Shown: piece by piece, positions 51,515-58,964 of the stretch | How positions within the stretch are numbered: the first letter of the stretch is position 1 | Layout of the letters: each line of letters starts with the position of its first letter | NCBI GenBank assembly: GCA_029781035.1 | Contig: JAKOXK010000030.1 | Location: forward strand, 62,001 to 126,000 | Length of the DNA: 64,000 nucleotides | Reading direction: 5' to 3' | From: Armatimonadota bacterium | GTDB taxonomy: Bacteria; Armatimonadota; Fimbriimonadia; Fimbriimonadales; Fimbriimonadaceae | Translations under genes and position numbers: made by a program | Notes under the pieces: model-generated | The model's input: only the letters and a program-made list of their open reading frames with translations | Told to the model about the DNA's origin: nothing | The model's database searches: none

Positions 51515-52144
51515 ATGGTGAAACGACGGCGAGCCTGGCCTAGTGCCCTGGGCATAGCTTCCTTGGTGATCGTAGCGGGCTGCAACCCAGGTGGCGCTGC
51601 GAAGAACGCGTCTTCGACAACGTCTTCCAAGGCGAAACCGACCCGGGTCGCGGTCAAGCACGGACTCGATCCGGCGGCGATCAACATCTCACGGACGGCA
51701 AAGGACATTACGATCGAAGACCTCTTGAAGATGGAGCGTCCCGAAGGACTGGCCGACGACATCTCCTCTGCAGCTTTTCAGGATCAGCGTGTCGGGCCCC
51801 TCGAGACACAAGTCTGGCGGATCAAAGCGAAGGTCAAAAGCATCATCAAGCGACGGGACGGCGACTACTTCCTGACGATCGAGAGCCCGTCTGGAGCGAC
51901 GACCGTGGTCGAAGTGCCCGACCCGAGCCTTTGTAAGGGCAGTCCTTTGGAGAAGGACATCACTGAGGTTCGCTCGGAGCTCGAGGCGAAGTTCCACCCC
52001 AACGACAAGCCGAAAGACGTCAATGCTGAGGCGACGATCGAGGGTGTTGGATTCTGGGGTCAAAAGGGCAAGCCAGGGGGCAAGTCATCGGGCAATGGAG
52101 CGCGGCTGATGCCAGGTCTGGGATTCGAGTGGGGCGACCACTGA
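51515..52144 (+). CDS. Lipoprotein of unknown function
   Basis: The ATG at 51515 has a GGGGGA stretch just upstream and opens a lipoprotein signal (MVKRRRAWPSALGIASLVIVAGC, lipobox VAGC), giving 209 residues. The mature part has an unstructured Ser/Thr/Lys linker and then an OB-like segment (RIKAKVKSIIKRRDGDYFLTIESPSGATTVVEVPDPSL). It ends VNAEATIEGVGFWGQKGK. The tail (LMPGLGFEWGDH) is Gly rich. The OB-like pattern suggests nucleic acid, sugar or metal binding, which is a guess. Confidence 0.7.
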   Translation: MVKRRRAWPSALGIASLVIVAGCNPGGAAKNASSTTSSKAKPTRVAVKHGLDPAAINISRTAKDITIEDLLKMERPEGLADDISSAAFQDQRVGPLETQVWRIKAKVKSIIKRRDGDYFLTIESPSGATTVVEVPDPSLCKGSPLEKDITEVRSELEAKFHPNDKPKDVNAEATIEGVGFWGQKGKPGGKSSGNGARLMPGLGFEWGDH

Positions 52145-52171
52145 CGCGCACAAACTGAAAGCCAAAACCAA

Positions 52172-52197
52172 AGAGGACGCCGGCAAGGGCGTCCTCT
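52172..52197. terminator. Bidirectional hairpin terminator between convergent genes
   Basis: AGAGGACGCC (52172-52181) and GGCGTCCTCT (52188-52197) form a 10-bp stem with a GGCAAG loop. On the minus strand the hairpin is followed by a T-rich stretch (TTTGGTTTTGGC), and on the plus strand by TCTGATT. It probably serves the lipoprotein gene and the pseudopilin gene at 52229. Confidence 0.65.
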
Positions 52198-52228
52198 TCT
52201 GATTGGGAATACAGTATTTGGGCCCTGC

Positions 52229-53011
52229 CTACCACTTCTCTTCGGAGACGTCGATCCAGGGGAACCACTGCGGACACGGCTGGAGCTGAGCCTGTTCGGG
52301 TGTGCTCCAGACCGTAGTCGCTACGGACTTCCACCACTCGGGAAGCTTGTGGTAGTGGGCATGGGTGTCGGCATAGACGTAGTTGGAACCGTCCTGGTGC
52401 CTGTTTAAGAGCCCAGTCTTGCCGTCCGGCGCCACCCAGCGACCTGGGTTGATCAACTCGAAGTTGCTGCCGCTCCCGGTCTCGGCGATGAAGATCTTGC
52501 TGGCCGGGGCCGTGATCGTGGACATGTTGCCGCCCGACACAGAGAAGTACTTGCCGTGGTACGGGGCACCGTCGTCCAACCGGCGGAAGAAGTAGTAGTT
52601 CAGGGCATACGAAAGCAGCTCGCCCTGCACGTGGATTCCGCTGTTCTTTGGCCATTCGGCGAGCCCGGTATTGTCATCCGGACAGTGGAAGAACTTCGTG
52701 TCTTTGGCATAGACCAACAAGAGGTCGGCCCAGTTGAGTTCTCCGGCACCTTTGCCAGCATGCCACGAGAAAACCGTATAGGGCGGGCCCTTATACGTGT
52801 TCGCGTCGTAGTTGGCCATAGGAAGCGTGTCGTCTGAATCTTGCAGGTATAAATACAGGGCAAGCCCAACTTGCTTCGTGTTCGAAAGACACTGAGTCTT
52901 CTTTGCGGCTTCCTTAGCCTGTGTGAAGACCGGGAACAATATGGCGGCCAATATCGCGATGATCGCGATGACCACCAAGAGTTCAATGAGGGTGAACGCT
53001 CGGTTTTTCAT
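52229..53011 (-). CDS. Type II pseudopilin-like protein, DUF1559 style
   Basis: The start at 53011 gives [49 protein letters not shown], a canonical prepilin N-terminus, and a length of 260 residues. The body has [17 protein letters not shown] and a C-terminal [21 protein letters not shown], matching the H-x9-DG family end. It is similar in plan to the 50648 protein but clearly diverged. The two flank the lipoprotein at 51515. The role is probably in an extracellular filament or secretion device. Confidence 0.85.
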   Translation of the reverse strand: MKNRAFTLIELLVVIAIIAILAAILFPVFTQAKEAAKKTQCLSNTKQVGLALYLYLQDSDDTLPMANYDANTYKGPPYTVFSWHAGKGAGELNWADLLLVYAKDTKFFHCPDDNTGLAEWPKNSGIHVQGELLSYALNYYFFRRLDDGAPYHGKYFSVSGGNMSTITAPASKIFIAETGSGSNFELINPGRWVAPDGKTGLLNRHQDGSNYVYADTHAHYHKLPEWWKSVATTVWSTPEQAQLQPCPQWFPWIDVSEEKW

Positions 53012-53151
53012 ATTTTTTGCACCAAGAAGGGCTAGATTGTACAAGCAGGTCCTCAACCAAGGGCCGAAAGGCGACTATTAGTAAGAGGATTCTAACAAAA
53101 CCACAAGGAATCTACGAGCCCTGATCCGGGTCAGAAGACCATAGGGTGAGG

Positions 53152-53616
53152 TCAAGCCGCGTGAGGCTGAGTGTCTTCAGGATTCGACCGGGCTTGTTGG
53201 AAGGCTAGGCGAATCCTTCCTGGGCGAGCCAATGTCTCCGCCTTCAAGAGCCGAATGATCCGCTCCCAACCGACGGCCGATGCTCCTGTCGACTGCTCGC
53301 GGATGATCCTCAGGACCAGGTTTTGGGTGTCCCGGTGGTGGATCGTACAATCAATCACGAAGCTCATTCCTCGTTGTCCTCCGGAGACCCGGACGATCCT
53401 GCCGATGGCCCAAAGACACGGGTCTTCCGTGCACAGGCGGACCCTGAACGCACGCTCCGACGCGTTGACGACGTGAGCCAGTTGTGTCACCCCTTGGTCT
53501 TCGATGACGACCGGAAAGTGTTCCTCACCGACTATGTTCAGTCGCCAGTACTTCCGCCGTTCGTGATGCAGATCAGACCAAGATCCTGCATTGGAACTCT
53601 CTAAGCCGGCCCCCAT
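53152..53616 (-). CDS. PilZ-like domain protein
   Basis: The ATG at 53616 has AGGA seven bases upstream and gives 154 residues. ERRKYWRLNIVGEEHFPVVIEDQG resembles the start of a PilZ domain, with the RR-x-x-x-R box slightly altered to RRKYWR. Later segments (GRIVRVSGGQRGMSFVIDCTI, NLVLRIIREQ) give the beta-barrel pattern. PilZ domains bind cyclic di-GMP. The missing second motif (D/N-x-S-x-x-G) leaves ligand binding doubtful. Confidence 0.55.
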   Translation of the reverse strand: MGAGLESSNAGSWSDLHHERRKYWRLNIVGEEHFPVVIEDQGVTQLAHVVNASERAFRVRLCTEDPCLWAIGRIVRVSGGQRGMSFVIDCTIHHRDTQNLVLRIIREQSTGASAVGWERIIRLLKAETLARPGRIRLAFQQARSNPEDTQPHAA

Positions 53617-53746
53617 AACGTTCCTATTCCACACCGTGGCATGTCCAAATTGCTGGGAATCGTGGAAATGCTGTGCGTGTAGGATCGGGCAACGGAAGGG
53701 CCAGGCATCAGATGACGCCTGGCCCACGGTGATTGGGTACCGAACC

Positions 53747-54136
53747 TTACTTGAGTTCGACCTTCGCACCGGCCTCTTCGAGCTTCTTCTTGAGCTCGTC
53801 GGCTTCGGCCTTCCCAATGTTCTCTTTGACGGGCTGAGGGGCGCCGTCGACGAGATCCTTGGCCTCCTTGAGGCCGAGTCCGGTGACTTCGCGCACGACC
53901 TTGATGACGTTCAACTTGTTGTCGCCCGTGGCGGCCAGCACGACCGTGAACTCGGTCTTCTCTTCTGCGGCAGGAGCTTCCGCGCCACCGCCCGCCATCA
54001 TCATGGGCATGCCCATCATCGGCGCGGCGGCCGTGACTCCGAACTTGTCTTCGAGAGCGGTCTTGAGCTCACTGAGCTCGATCGCGGTCATGCCAGCGAT
54101 CTGTTCGACGATTTTTTCAACAGTAGCAGATGCCAT
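53747..54136 (-). CDS. rplL: 50S ribosomal protein L7/L12
   Basis: The 129-residue protein has the N-terminal dimerisation region ([29 protein letters not shown]), an Ala/Met/Gly hinge and the C-terminal factor-binding domain. That domain is [47 protein letters not shown]. Two dimers or more bind L10 on the ribosome stalk and recruit GTPase factors such as EF-G and IF-2. It follows rplJ by six bases. The initiator is followed by ASATV, the common start. Confidence 0.96.
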   Translation of the reverse strand: MASATVEKIVEQIAGMTAIELSELKTALEDKFGVTAAAPMMGMPMMMAGGGAEAPAAEEKTEFTVVLAATGDNKLNVIKVVREVTGLGLKEAKDLVDGAPQPVKENIGKAEADELKKKLEEAGAKVELK

Positions 54137-54142
54137 GGTTGG

Positions 54143-54841
54143 TTACTCCGTGGGGGTCTCAGAGGCGGGCTCAGCAGGAGCTTCAGCCTCGGGGGTCGGG
54201 GCGTCGGCGGCTGGCGCCTCGGCGGTGGGTGCAGCTTCTTGTTCGGCTGTCTCGGCAGGTGCTGCAGCTGCGGGCTCTGAGGCCTCTTCCTTGGCTGCGG
54301 CCTCCTCTTTGGGCTTCGAGGGCTCGGCGCCAAGCTTGTCCGCAGCGGCATAGAGCGTGCGGATAGGCTGGGCGTAGAGGGCCTCGATCGTTCCAACGAG
54401 GTTGCTGATCGGCGCGGCTACGGCGCCGATGACCTGTGCGATCAAGACCTCGCGAGGTGGCAGCTTGGCGAGCGCATCGACTTGTTTGTCGTCGAAGAGG
54501 GTTCCGGCGATGTACCCGCCCTTGATCACGAGTGACTTGTGGGTCTTGGCGAAGTCAGCAAGGACTTTCGCACAGTCCGACTCGTTCTCGTAGACAAAAG
54601 CAATCGCGGTGGGCCCGCTCGTCATGGCTTCGGGAAGGTTGTTCGCGTCGTCGCCTGCGGCGATCCTGAACAGAGTGTTCTTGACAACGCTGAACTCGCC
54701 GCCTTTGGCTTTGAGCTGCTTGCGGAGGTCCTGAAGCTCAGAAACCCTCATGCCGCGGTACTCGGTGAAGAGCACCCCTGCGGCTTTCTGGTACTTTGCT
54801 TTAGTCTGCTCGATGACGTTAGCCTTTTGGGCTGTCGGCAT
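54143..54841 (-). CDS. rplJ: 50S ribosomal protein L10 with long Ala/Pro/Glu tail
   Basis: L10 is the stalk base that carries L7/L12 dimers. The first about 170 residues are normal (QKANVIEQTKAKYQKAAGVLFTEYRGMRVSELQDLRKQLKAKG, TLFRIAAGDDANNL, LAKLPPREVLIAQVIGAVAAPISNLVG). The last about 60 residues are an acidic Ala/Pro/Glu repeat (EEASEPAAAAPAETAEQ on), absent from standard L10 of about 165-175 residues. An AGGAGG ribosome-binding site lies five bases upstream. It is cotranscribed with rplL, and a structured leader precedes it. Confidence 0.95.
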   Translation of the reverse strand: MPTAQKANVIEQTKAKYQKAAGVLFTEYRGMRVSELQDLRKQLKAKGGEFSVVKNTLFRIAAGDDANNLPEAMTSGPTAIAFVYENESDCAKVLADFAKTHKSLVIKGGYIAGTLFDDKQVDALAKLPPREVLIAQVIGAVAAPISNLVGTIEALYAQPIRTLYAAADKLGAEPSKPKEEAAAKEEASEPAAAAPAETAEQEAAPTAEAPAADAPTPEAEAPAEPASETPTE

Positions 54842-54952
54842 GTTTCCTCCTGTAGCCGGGATCCGACCTGGCTACAAACGATTGGGCTCCCGTCCGATGG
54901 CAGGAAGCGGGAGCCCAATCAGCTTGATGTGCCGGCGCTCGCCGGAAACATC
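54842..54952 (-). promoter_or_regulatory. Structured leader of rplJL, L10-leader-like
   Basis: Three hairpins lie between the rplJ start and 54952. GATGT-CCGGC (54926-54936) pairs with GCCGG-ACATC (54941-54952) with small bulges. GATTGGGCTCCCG (54880-54892) pairs perfectly with CGGGAGCCCAATC (54908-54920). TGTAGCC (54851-54857) pairs with GGCTACA (54870-54876), directly next to the AGGAGG site at 54846-54851. The position is that of the L10-binding autoregulatory leader known in many bacteria. The rigid 13-bp stem could act as an attenuator, but no T run follows it. Confidence 0.55.
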
Positions 54953-55118
54953 CGTCAATTCGTCTCTTCGCCACCCTCGGTCGGCATCATTAAGGCCCAG
55001 GGGCCACCGACTGTCTTCGGAGAGCTTGAGGGCGATTATGGCACGGACGGCTGGATCTTGTAGGACTCGAGCCTCCGTATGATGCTGAGATGCGGGCGCC
55101 AACCCACCGATAACAGAA

Positions 55119-55463
55119 ATGATGCCCGCCGAGATTGAGTGGCCGATCGTCCTGGAAACCAGCACCCACGCTCTGGTCGGATCCAAGCTGTTCGAGCCCT
55201 TTCTGGCCGAACGTCGGCAGCAGAATCAAGCCGTCTGGGCCGATTCCCAGCATTGGCGGCTCGGCTTCTACTTTGGCAAACAAGATACGCGCCTCTGGGT
55301 TCCTCGCCGGTCGAAGGACGGGATACCTGTCGAAAGTGTCCTTGTCATCAACTTTGGACACGCCCTCGGGCGAAAGGCGTTCCGGATCTTGATGCTCGCT
55401 TACGGAACCGGACTGGTGGCACTGTGTATGGTCGGCTGTGCCTTAGCCGGTGTCCGCTGGTGA
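55119..55463 (+). CDS. DUF5808-like small membrane protein
   Basis: The protein is 114 residues. The central block HWRLGFYFGKQDTRLWVPRRSKDGIPVESVLVINFGHALGRKAF matches the DUF5808 plan: W-x-x-x-x-Y, D-x-R-x-x-V-P-K/R, then NFG. A C-terminal transmembrane helix follows (LMLAYGTGLVALCMVGCALAGV). The start may be either ATG at 55119 or 55122. It diverges from rplJ and converges with the YciI-like gene, one base apart. Function unknown. Confidence 0.6.
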   Translation: MMPAEIEWPIVLETSTHALVGSKLFEPFLAERRQQNQAVWADSQHWRLGFYFGKQDTRLWVPRRSKDGIPVESVLVINFGHALGRKAFRILMLAYGTGLVALCMVGCALAGVRW

Positions 55464-55464
55464 A

Positions 55465-55917
55465 CTAACCTCCAGCTGCCGATCCAGAACCCTTTTCCGA
55501 AATCGGCGGAGCCTCTTTGCCGTTCCAGCGCTTTACGACCGCGTCCAAGTACTTGGACCGCACTGTCGGATCCTCTTGGACCAGCCGAAAGGCTGCCTCG
55601 TCGTTCGCTGCTTTTAGGATCCAAAGATATCCGCTGCCGTCGGCAAACGGCCCGTCCATCAAGATCGAACCTTTCGACCGAAGGTACGCGGTGTACTGCT
55701 CATGGTTGGTCCGAAGAACGAGGTCGCTGGCGTCACCAGGTCTGGGATCCGGTGTCAGCCAGACGGCATAGAGTGTGCTGGCCGCTTTGGCAGCCTGAGC
55801 AGGTGCTGCCTGGCCCGGCGCGGCCGCTTGCGGCTTGTTCGCCTGCGGCAGCCCAAAGGCGACGAGAGCGACCGATGTCGCACCGGCAAGGGCTGTGAAT
55901 GCTCTGGCTAATGTCAT
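55465..55917 (-). CDS. Exported YciI-like protein
   Basis: The protein is 150 residues with a signal peptide (MTLARAFTALAGATSVALVAFGLPQANK) and an Ala/Pro/Gln spacer. The domain STLYAVWLTPDPRPGDASDLVLRTNHEQYTAYLRSKGSILMDGPFADGSGYLWILKAANDEAAFRLVQEDP has the YciI fold, including H-x-x-Y and the GP turn. YciI-like domains are small ferredoxin-like barrels of unclear catalysis. Export is unusual for this family. Confidence 0.7.
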   Translation of the reverse strand: MTLARAFTALAGATSVALVAFGLPQANKPQAAAPGQAAPAQAAKAASTLYAVWLTPDPRPGDASDLVLRTNHEQYTAYLRSKGSILMDGPFADGSGYLWILKAANDEAAFRLVQEDPTVRSKYLDAVVKRWNGKEAPPISEKGSGSAAGG

Positions 55918-56001
55918 CCGTGGTGTCTCCTGGAGCGCATTACACTTGTACGACGTGGGAGCCCGTGTTGGGGTTCGCCAGTGACACGGGGTCGGCCACG
56001 C

Positions 56002-57846
56002 TTATTCGGGGAGGGGAAGGCCCATGGCCGCCAGCCACTCTTTCAGTTTTGTCGTCCTGGCCACATCATCGCTGGGAAGCTGCAACGGCCTGCCTCGGGC
56101 GTCGACGATGATCCCGACCGTCCCACCCTCCAGTTTCATGGTGCGCGGCTTGCCTTTTCCTTCGCCGATGTCGAGGTTCTTGTGAGGTGTGATCGTGGCC
56201 TCCAGGAACTCGTTGCGGCCAAGAGGAATGACTTTGATGGAGCCGACTGAGACGGACTCGTTCACTCCGGGGCCCGCCACGGTCACAGCGGTGTCTCCCG
56301 GCTTTGCGTTCCCGGTCGGCGCGATGCAGTGGCCACACTTGACGATGCAGTCGTACTCGAACACCTGTTTGGCGGCCTCATAGAAGTGTTCAGACAGGAC
56401 TCCCAAGTGCGGCATCATGAAGATCGAGTCGACCGTGATCATCGTCACGCCCTCAGGCTCATAGGCGTCGAGCATCATGAGCGCCGATTGGGCACGTCGC
56501 GGGGCATGGGACAGCACCCCGCCCGAACCGATGATCATGTCGAGCTTCATCATCTTGATCAGCGTTTCGCCTGTTGCGGTCTGGTCGAAGATCTGTCCAA
56601 CGTCGCGCTGCTGTTGCGTCCCGAGCAGCGTCCTTGCCAGCGATTTGTGGTGGCCAAAAGCCAGACGGAGGGCCTCACGTGCGACCGCCTGTTCGATCAA
56701 CAGGTCTTCATAGGTTTGCGGGATCGTCGTCGGCCGGATCATCTTGTTCCGTAGACGGTTCCGTACCTCGAAGGGATCGATCATCATCGGGATCCAGCGC
56801 GAGATGTTGGCCGTTCCCGCCTCCTTCAACACGTTACAGATGGAGTACGACAGGCCGAGGTTGGCCGAAACCGTCCGGTTGTAGACGCCGTCGAAGACGG
56901 AGAACACGTCGGTCGTGGCACCCCCGATGTCGACCCCAAGGACGTTTATGCCCTCGTTGCGGGCATACTCCTCGAGCAGTTTGCCGACGGCGTTGGGGGT
57001 CGCCATGATCTCCTCGCTCGTCCACTCCAGAAGCTTCGAGTAGCCAGGAGCCTGCTGCATGACATGTTCGAGAAAGAGCTCGTGGATCTCGTCTCGGGCC
57101 GGGCCGAGGTTCTCAGCCTCGAGCGACGGACGAATGTTGTCGACGACCTTGGTCGCGATGCCCGAGCCAAGTACCTCGGTGACCTCGGTGCGGGCCTCAG
57201 TGTTGCCGGCGAAGATGACCGGAAGCTTCATGTCTCCAAAGCGAGGTTTCGGATCGGCCCGATGGATCACTTCGGCCATGTCCACCAAGTGCGACTTGGT
57301 ACCACCGTCAGTGCCCCCCGACATGAGGATGATGTCGGGACGCAACTGCCGAAGCCGCTCGACTTTCTGCCACTCCTTTCTGCCATCGTCGACCGCCAAA
57401 GTGTCCATCAAAATGGCACCAGCGCCCAGTGCAGCTCGCTCGGCCGACTCGGCGCTCATGGATTTGACGACACCAGCCACCATCATCTGAAGGCCGCCAC
57501 CTGCCGACGACGTGGAGACGTATAGGTCGGAAGCTTCAAGCGAGTTTGACCGCGATCCCTGCGACTCACCGCTCTTGAGCAGTCTCCAGACACGCCCGTC
57601 TTTCAGGAGAGACCTCTTGCCCTTCGAAACGCCTTCCGGAACCTCCGTCTCAGTGAGTTCCTCAAGCTCTGTGATCGAGTTGACGACGCCTACGGTCACG
57701 TCCTCGAACGGTTTTTCGACCGTCGTCGGCGCCTCGCCTCGAGCGATGAGCCGGTATTCGCCCCTGTCGTTCTGCTCGATCAAGATGGCTTTGGTCGTGG
57801 TCGATCCACAGTCGGTGGCGACGATGCGCTTCACGTTGTCGGACAT
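56002..57846 (-). CDS. glmL: GlmL/MutL-type ATPase (glutamate mutase accessory protein)
   Basis: This 614-residue protein of the actin-like ATPase superfamily has ATDCGSTTTKAILIEQ as phosphate-1, SAGGGLQMMVAGVVKSMSAESAERAALGAGA, DIILMSGGTDGGTKSHLVDMAEVI and GVDIGGATTDVFSVF. IGSGGVLSHAPRRAQSALMMLDAYEPEGVTMITVDSIFMMPHLGVLS and CIVKCGHCIAPTG also match GlmL (MutL), not DNA mismatch MutL. GlmL is associated with B12-dependent glutamate mutase or ornithine and lysine mutases, apparently for repair of the cofactor. No mutase subunit gene is in the window. Confidence 0.85.
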   Translation of the reverse strand: MSDNVKRIVATDCGSTTTKAILIEQNDRGEYRLIARGEAPTTVEKPFEDVTVGVVNSITELEELTETEVPEGVSKGKRSLLKDGRVWRLLKSGESQGSRSNSLEASDLYVSTSSAGGGLQMMVAGVVKSMSAESAERAALGAGAILMDTLAVDDGRKEWQKVERLRQLRPDIILMSGGTDGGTKSHLVDMAEVIHRADPKPRFGDMKLPVIFAGNTEARTEVTEVLGSGIATKVVDNIRPSLEAENLGPARDEIHELFLEHVMQQAPGYSKLLEWTSEEIMATPNAVGKLLEEYARNEGINVLGVDIGGATTDVFSVFDGVYNRTVSANLGLSYSICNVLKEAGTANISRWIPMMIDPFEVRNRLRNKMIRPTTIPQTYEDLLIEQAVAREALRLAFGHHKSLARTLLGTQQQRDVGQIFDQTATGETLIKMMKLDMIIGSGGVLSHAPRRAQSALMMLDAYEPEGVTMITVDSIFMMPHLGVLSEHFYEAAKQVFEYDCIVKCGHCIAPTGNAKPGDTAVTVAGPGVNESVSVGSIKVIPLGRNEFLEATITPHKNLDIGEGKGKPRTMKLEGGTVGIIVDARGRPLQLPSDDVARTTKLKEWLAAMGLPLPE

Positions 57847-57918
57847 GTGAGGCTCATTATGCCCTGGCTCAGGTTCCGGTCACAACCGACCGTGGGCCAG
57901 TCATGGGGTGCGGTAGTG

Positions 57919-57948
57919 GTGACAAATCCGCCGGGCACCGGTCATACT
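57919..57948 (+). promoter_or_regulatory. Probable sigma-70 promoter for PilZ gene
   Basis: GTGACA (57919-57924, 5/6 to TTGACA) and CATACT (57943-57948, 4/6 to TATAAT) are 18 bases apart, the spacing seen for infC. It points toward the PilZ-like gene at 57975 and leaves a leader of about 20 bases. Confidence 0.5.
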
Positions 57949-57974
57949 GGCTTTTTCTTTTAGTCGTTTCATAA

Positions 57975-58577
57975 ATGTCAATCCATATAGAGGACGAGAG
58001 CAGGTTCCTGGGTCACCAGGCTAGGGTCGTTAGGCTGCACTCGGGAATCGTCGCACACGGTCGCATCGTGGCCGCGACACCCAGTGCCGTGACGGTTGAT
58101 TTGGCGCAGCCACTGCCAGAGACTGCGTTGGGGCCAGTGTTTATCGAGGTCTATGCTGGCCCGATCGTGATGCACCGGGAGGGGATCATCGAGACCAACT
58201 CGGGCACCGTGATCGAAGTGGAAGTCGAGGCCCGGCCTGACGCGTGCCCTGGTGAGCGCCGCATGTGGTGGTGTCAGAGCTCACCGTTTGGCACAGTCTC
58301 GAACGACTTTGGGAACGTGGACATCGTTGTCAAGGCGGTCGGAGCCGGCCACATAGCTTTCGACGCCGCCAGGCCCTTGCCCTCACCTGGACAACTGTCG
58401 CTTTGTGTGAGGTTCGACGGCATTGAAGAGGTCATGGAGGCAAAGGTCTTGTGGCAGTTCGTCTTCGCTGGCGCCGTCCACGGAGTCCTCGAGATCGAGT
58501 CGGGACCGCGTGTCAGTGCGGCTCGTTGGCGCCAATTGGCCTGCTCGATCGCAGGAATCGAGGGAAAAGTCCTCTAG
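57975..58577 (+). CDS. PilZ-like two-part barrel protein
   Basis: The protein is 200 residues. The first 80 are a YcgR-N-like flank (GHQARVVRLHSGIVAHGRIVAATPSAVTVDLAQPLPETALGPVFIEVY). The second half contains FGNVDIVVKAVGAGHIAFDAARPLPSPGQLSLCVRFDG and AKVLWQFVFAGAVHGVLEIESGPRVSAARWRQL. The barrel order fits PilZ, but the RxxxR motif and the D-x-S-x-x-G box are not clear, so cyclic-di-GMP binding is uncertain. A different, unrelated protein family of similar fold is possible. Confidence 0.5.
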   Translation: MSIHIEDESRFLGHQARVVRLHSGIVAHGRIVAATPSAVTVDLAQPLPETALGPVFIEVYAGPIVMHREGIIETNSGTVIEVEVEARPDACPGERRMWWCQSSPFGTVSNDFGNVDIVVKAVGAGHIAFDAARPLPSPGQLSLCVRFDGIEEVMEAKVLWQFVFAGAVHGVLEIESGPRVSAARWRQLACSIAGIEGKVL

Positions 58578-58649
58578 TCGGCCCTTCTTCCCGGTGCGGG
58601 CTGCGGCGTCTAGCCGTAGAAAGGTGCAGGACACAGAACCGAGGACCAC

Positions 58650-58880
58650 ATGACCTTCATCGTAACCATGCACCAGGATGACGAAGGAACTTGGATTGGC
58701 CACTGCCCGGTGATTCCCGGCCTCCGGGTCGAAGGCACGACCATGGACGAGGCGCGATACCGACTCTGGGAGACGATCCAAGAGCGGCTGGAAGAGTTCT
58801 GTGAGCAGGGGATTCCCATCAAAGTCCACGTCGAAGAGATGGAGATACCGTTCGGTATCGAAGCCACGCGCCGAAACTGA
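58650..58880 (+). CDS. HicB-like antitoxin domain protein, no HicA partner
   Basis: The 76-residue protein MTFIVTMHQDDEGTWIGHCPVIPGLRVEGTTMDEARYRLWETIQERLEEF is a HicB half-RNase-H fold with typical (C/S)P-x-x-PG and T-x-x-EA elements. HicB usually neutralises the HicA mRNA nuclease encoded beside it. There is no short basic HicA-like frame on either side. It has no C-terminal DNA-binding domain. Orphan HicB domains are frequent and may be regulators without toxin. Confidence 0.75.
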   Translation: MTFIVTMHQDDEGTWIGHCPVIPGLRVEGTTMDEARYRLWETIQERLEEFCEQGIPIKVHVEEMEIPFGIEATRRN

Positions 58881-58964
58881 AGCCTGGAGTTCACCAAGCG
58901 TCCATCACGGCTTGCTGGCGACCCGGTCTTTTCTCCATGATCCCTAGGATATACTGGGGCTGCT

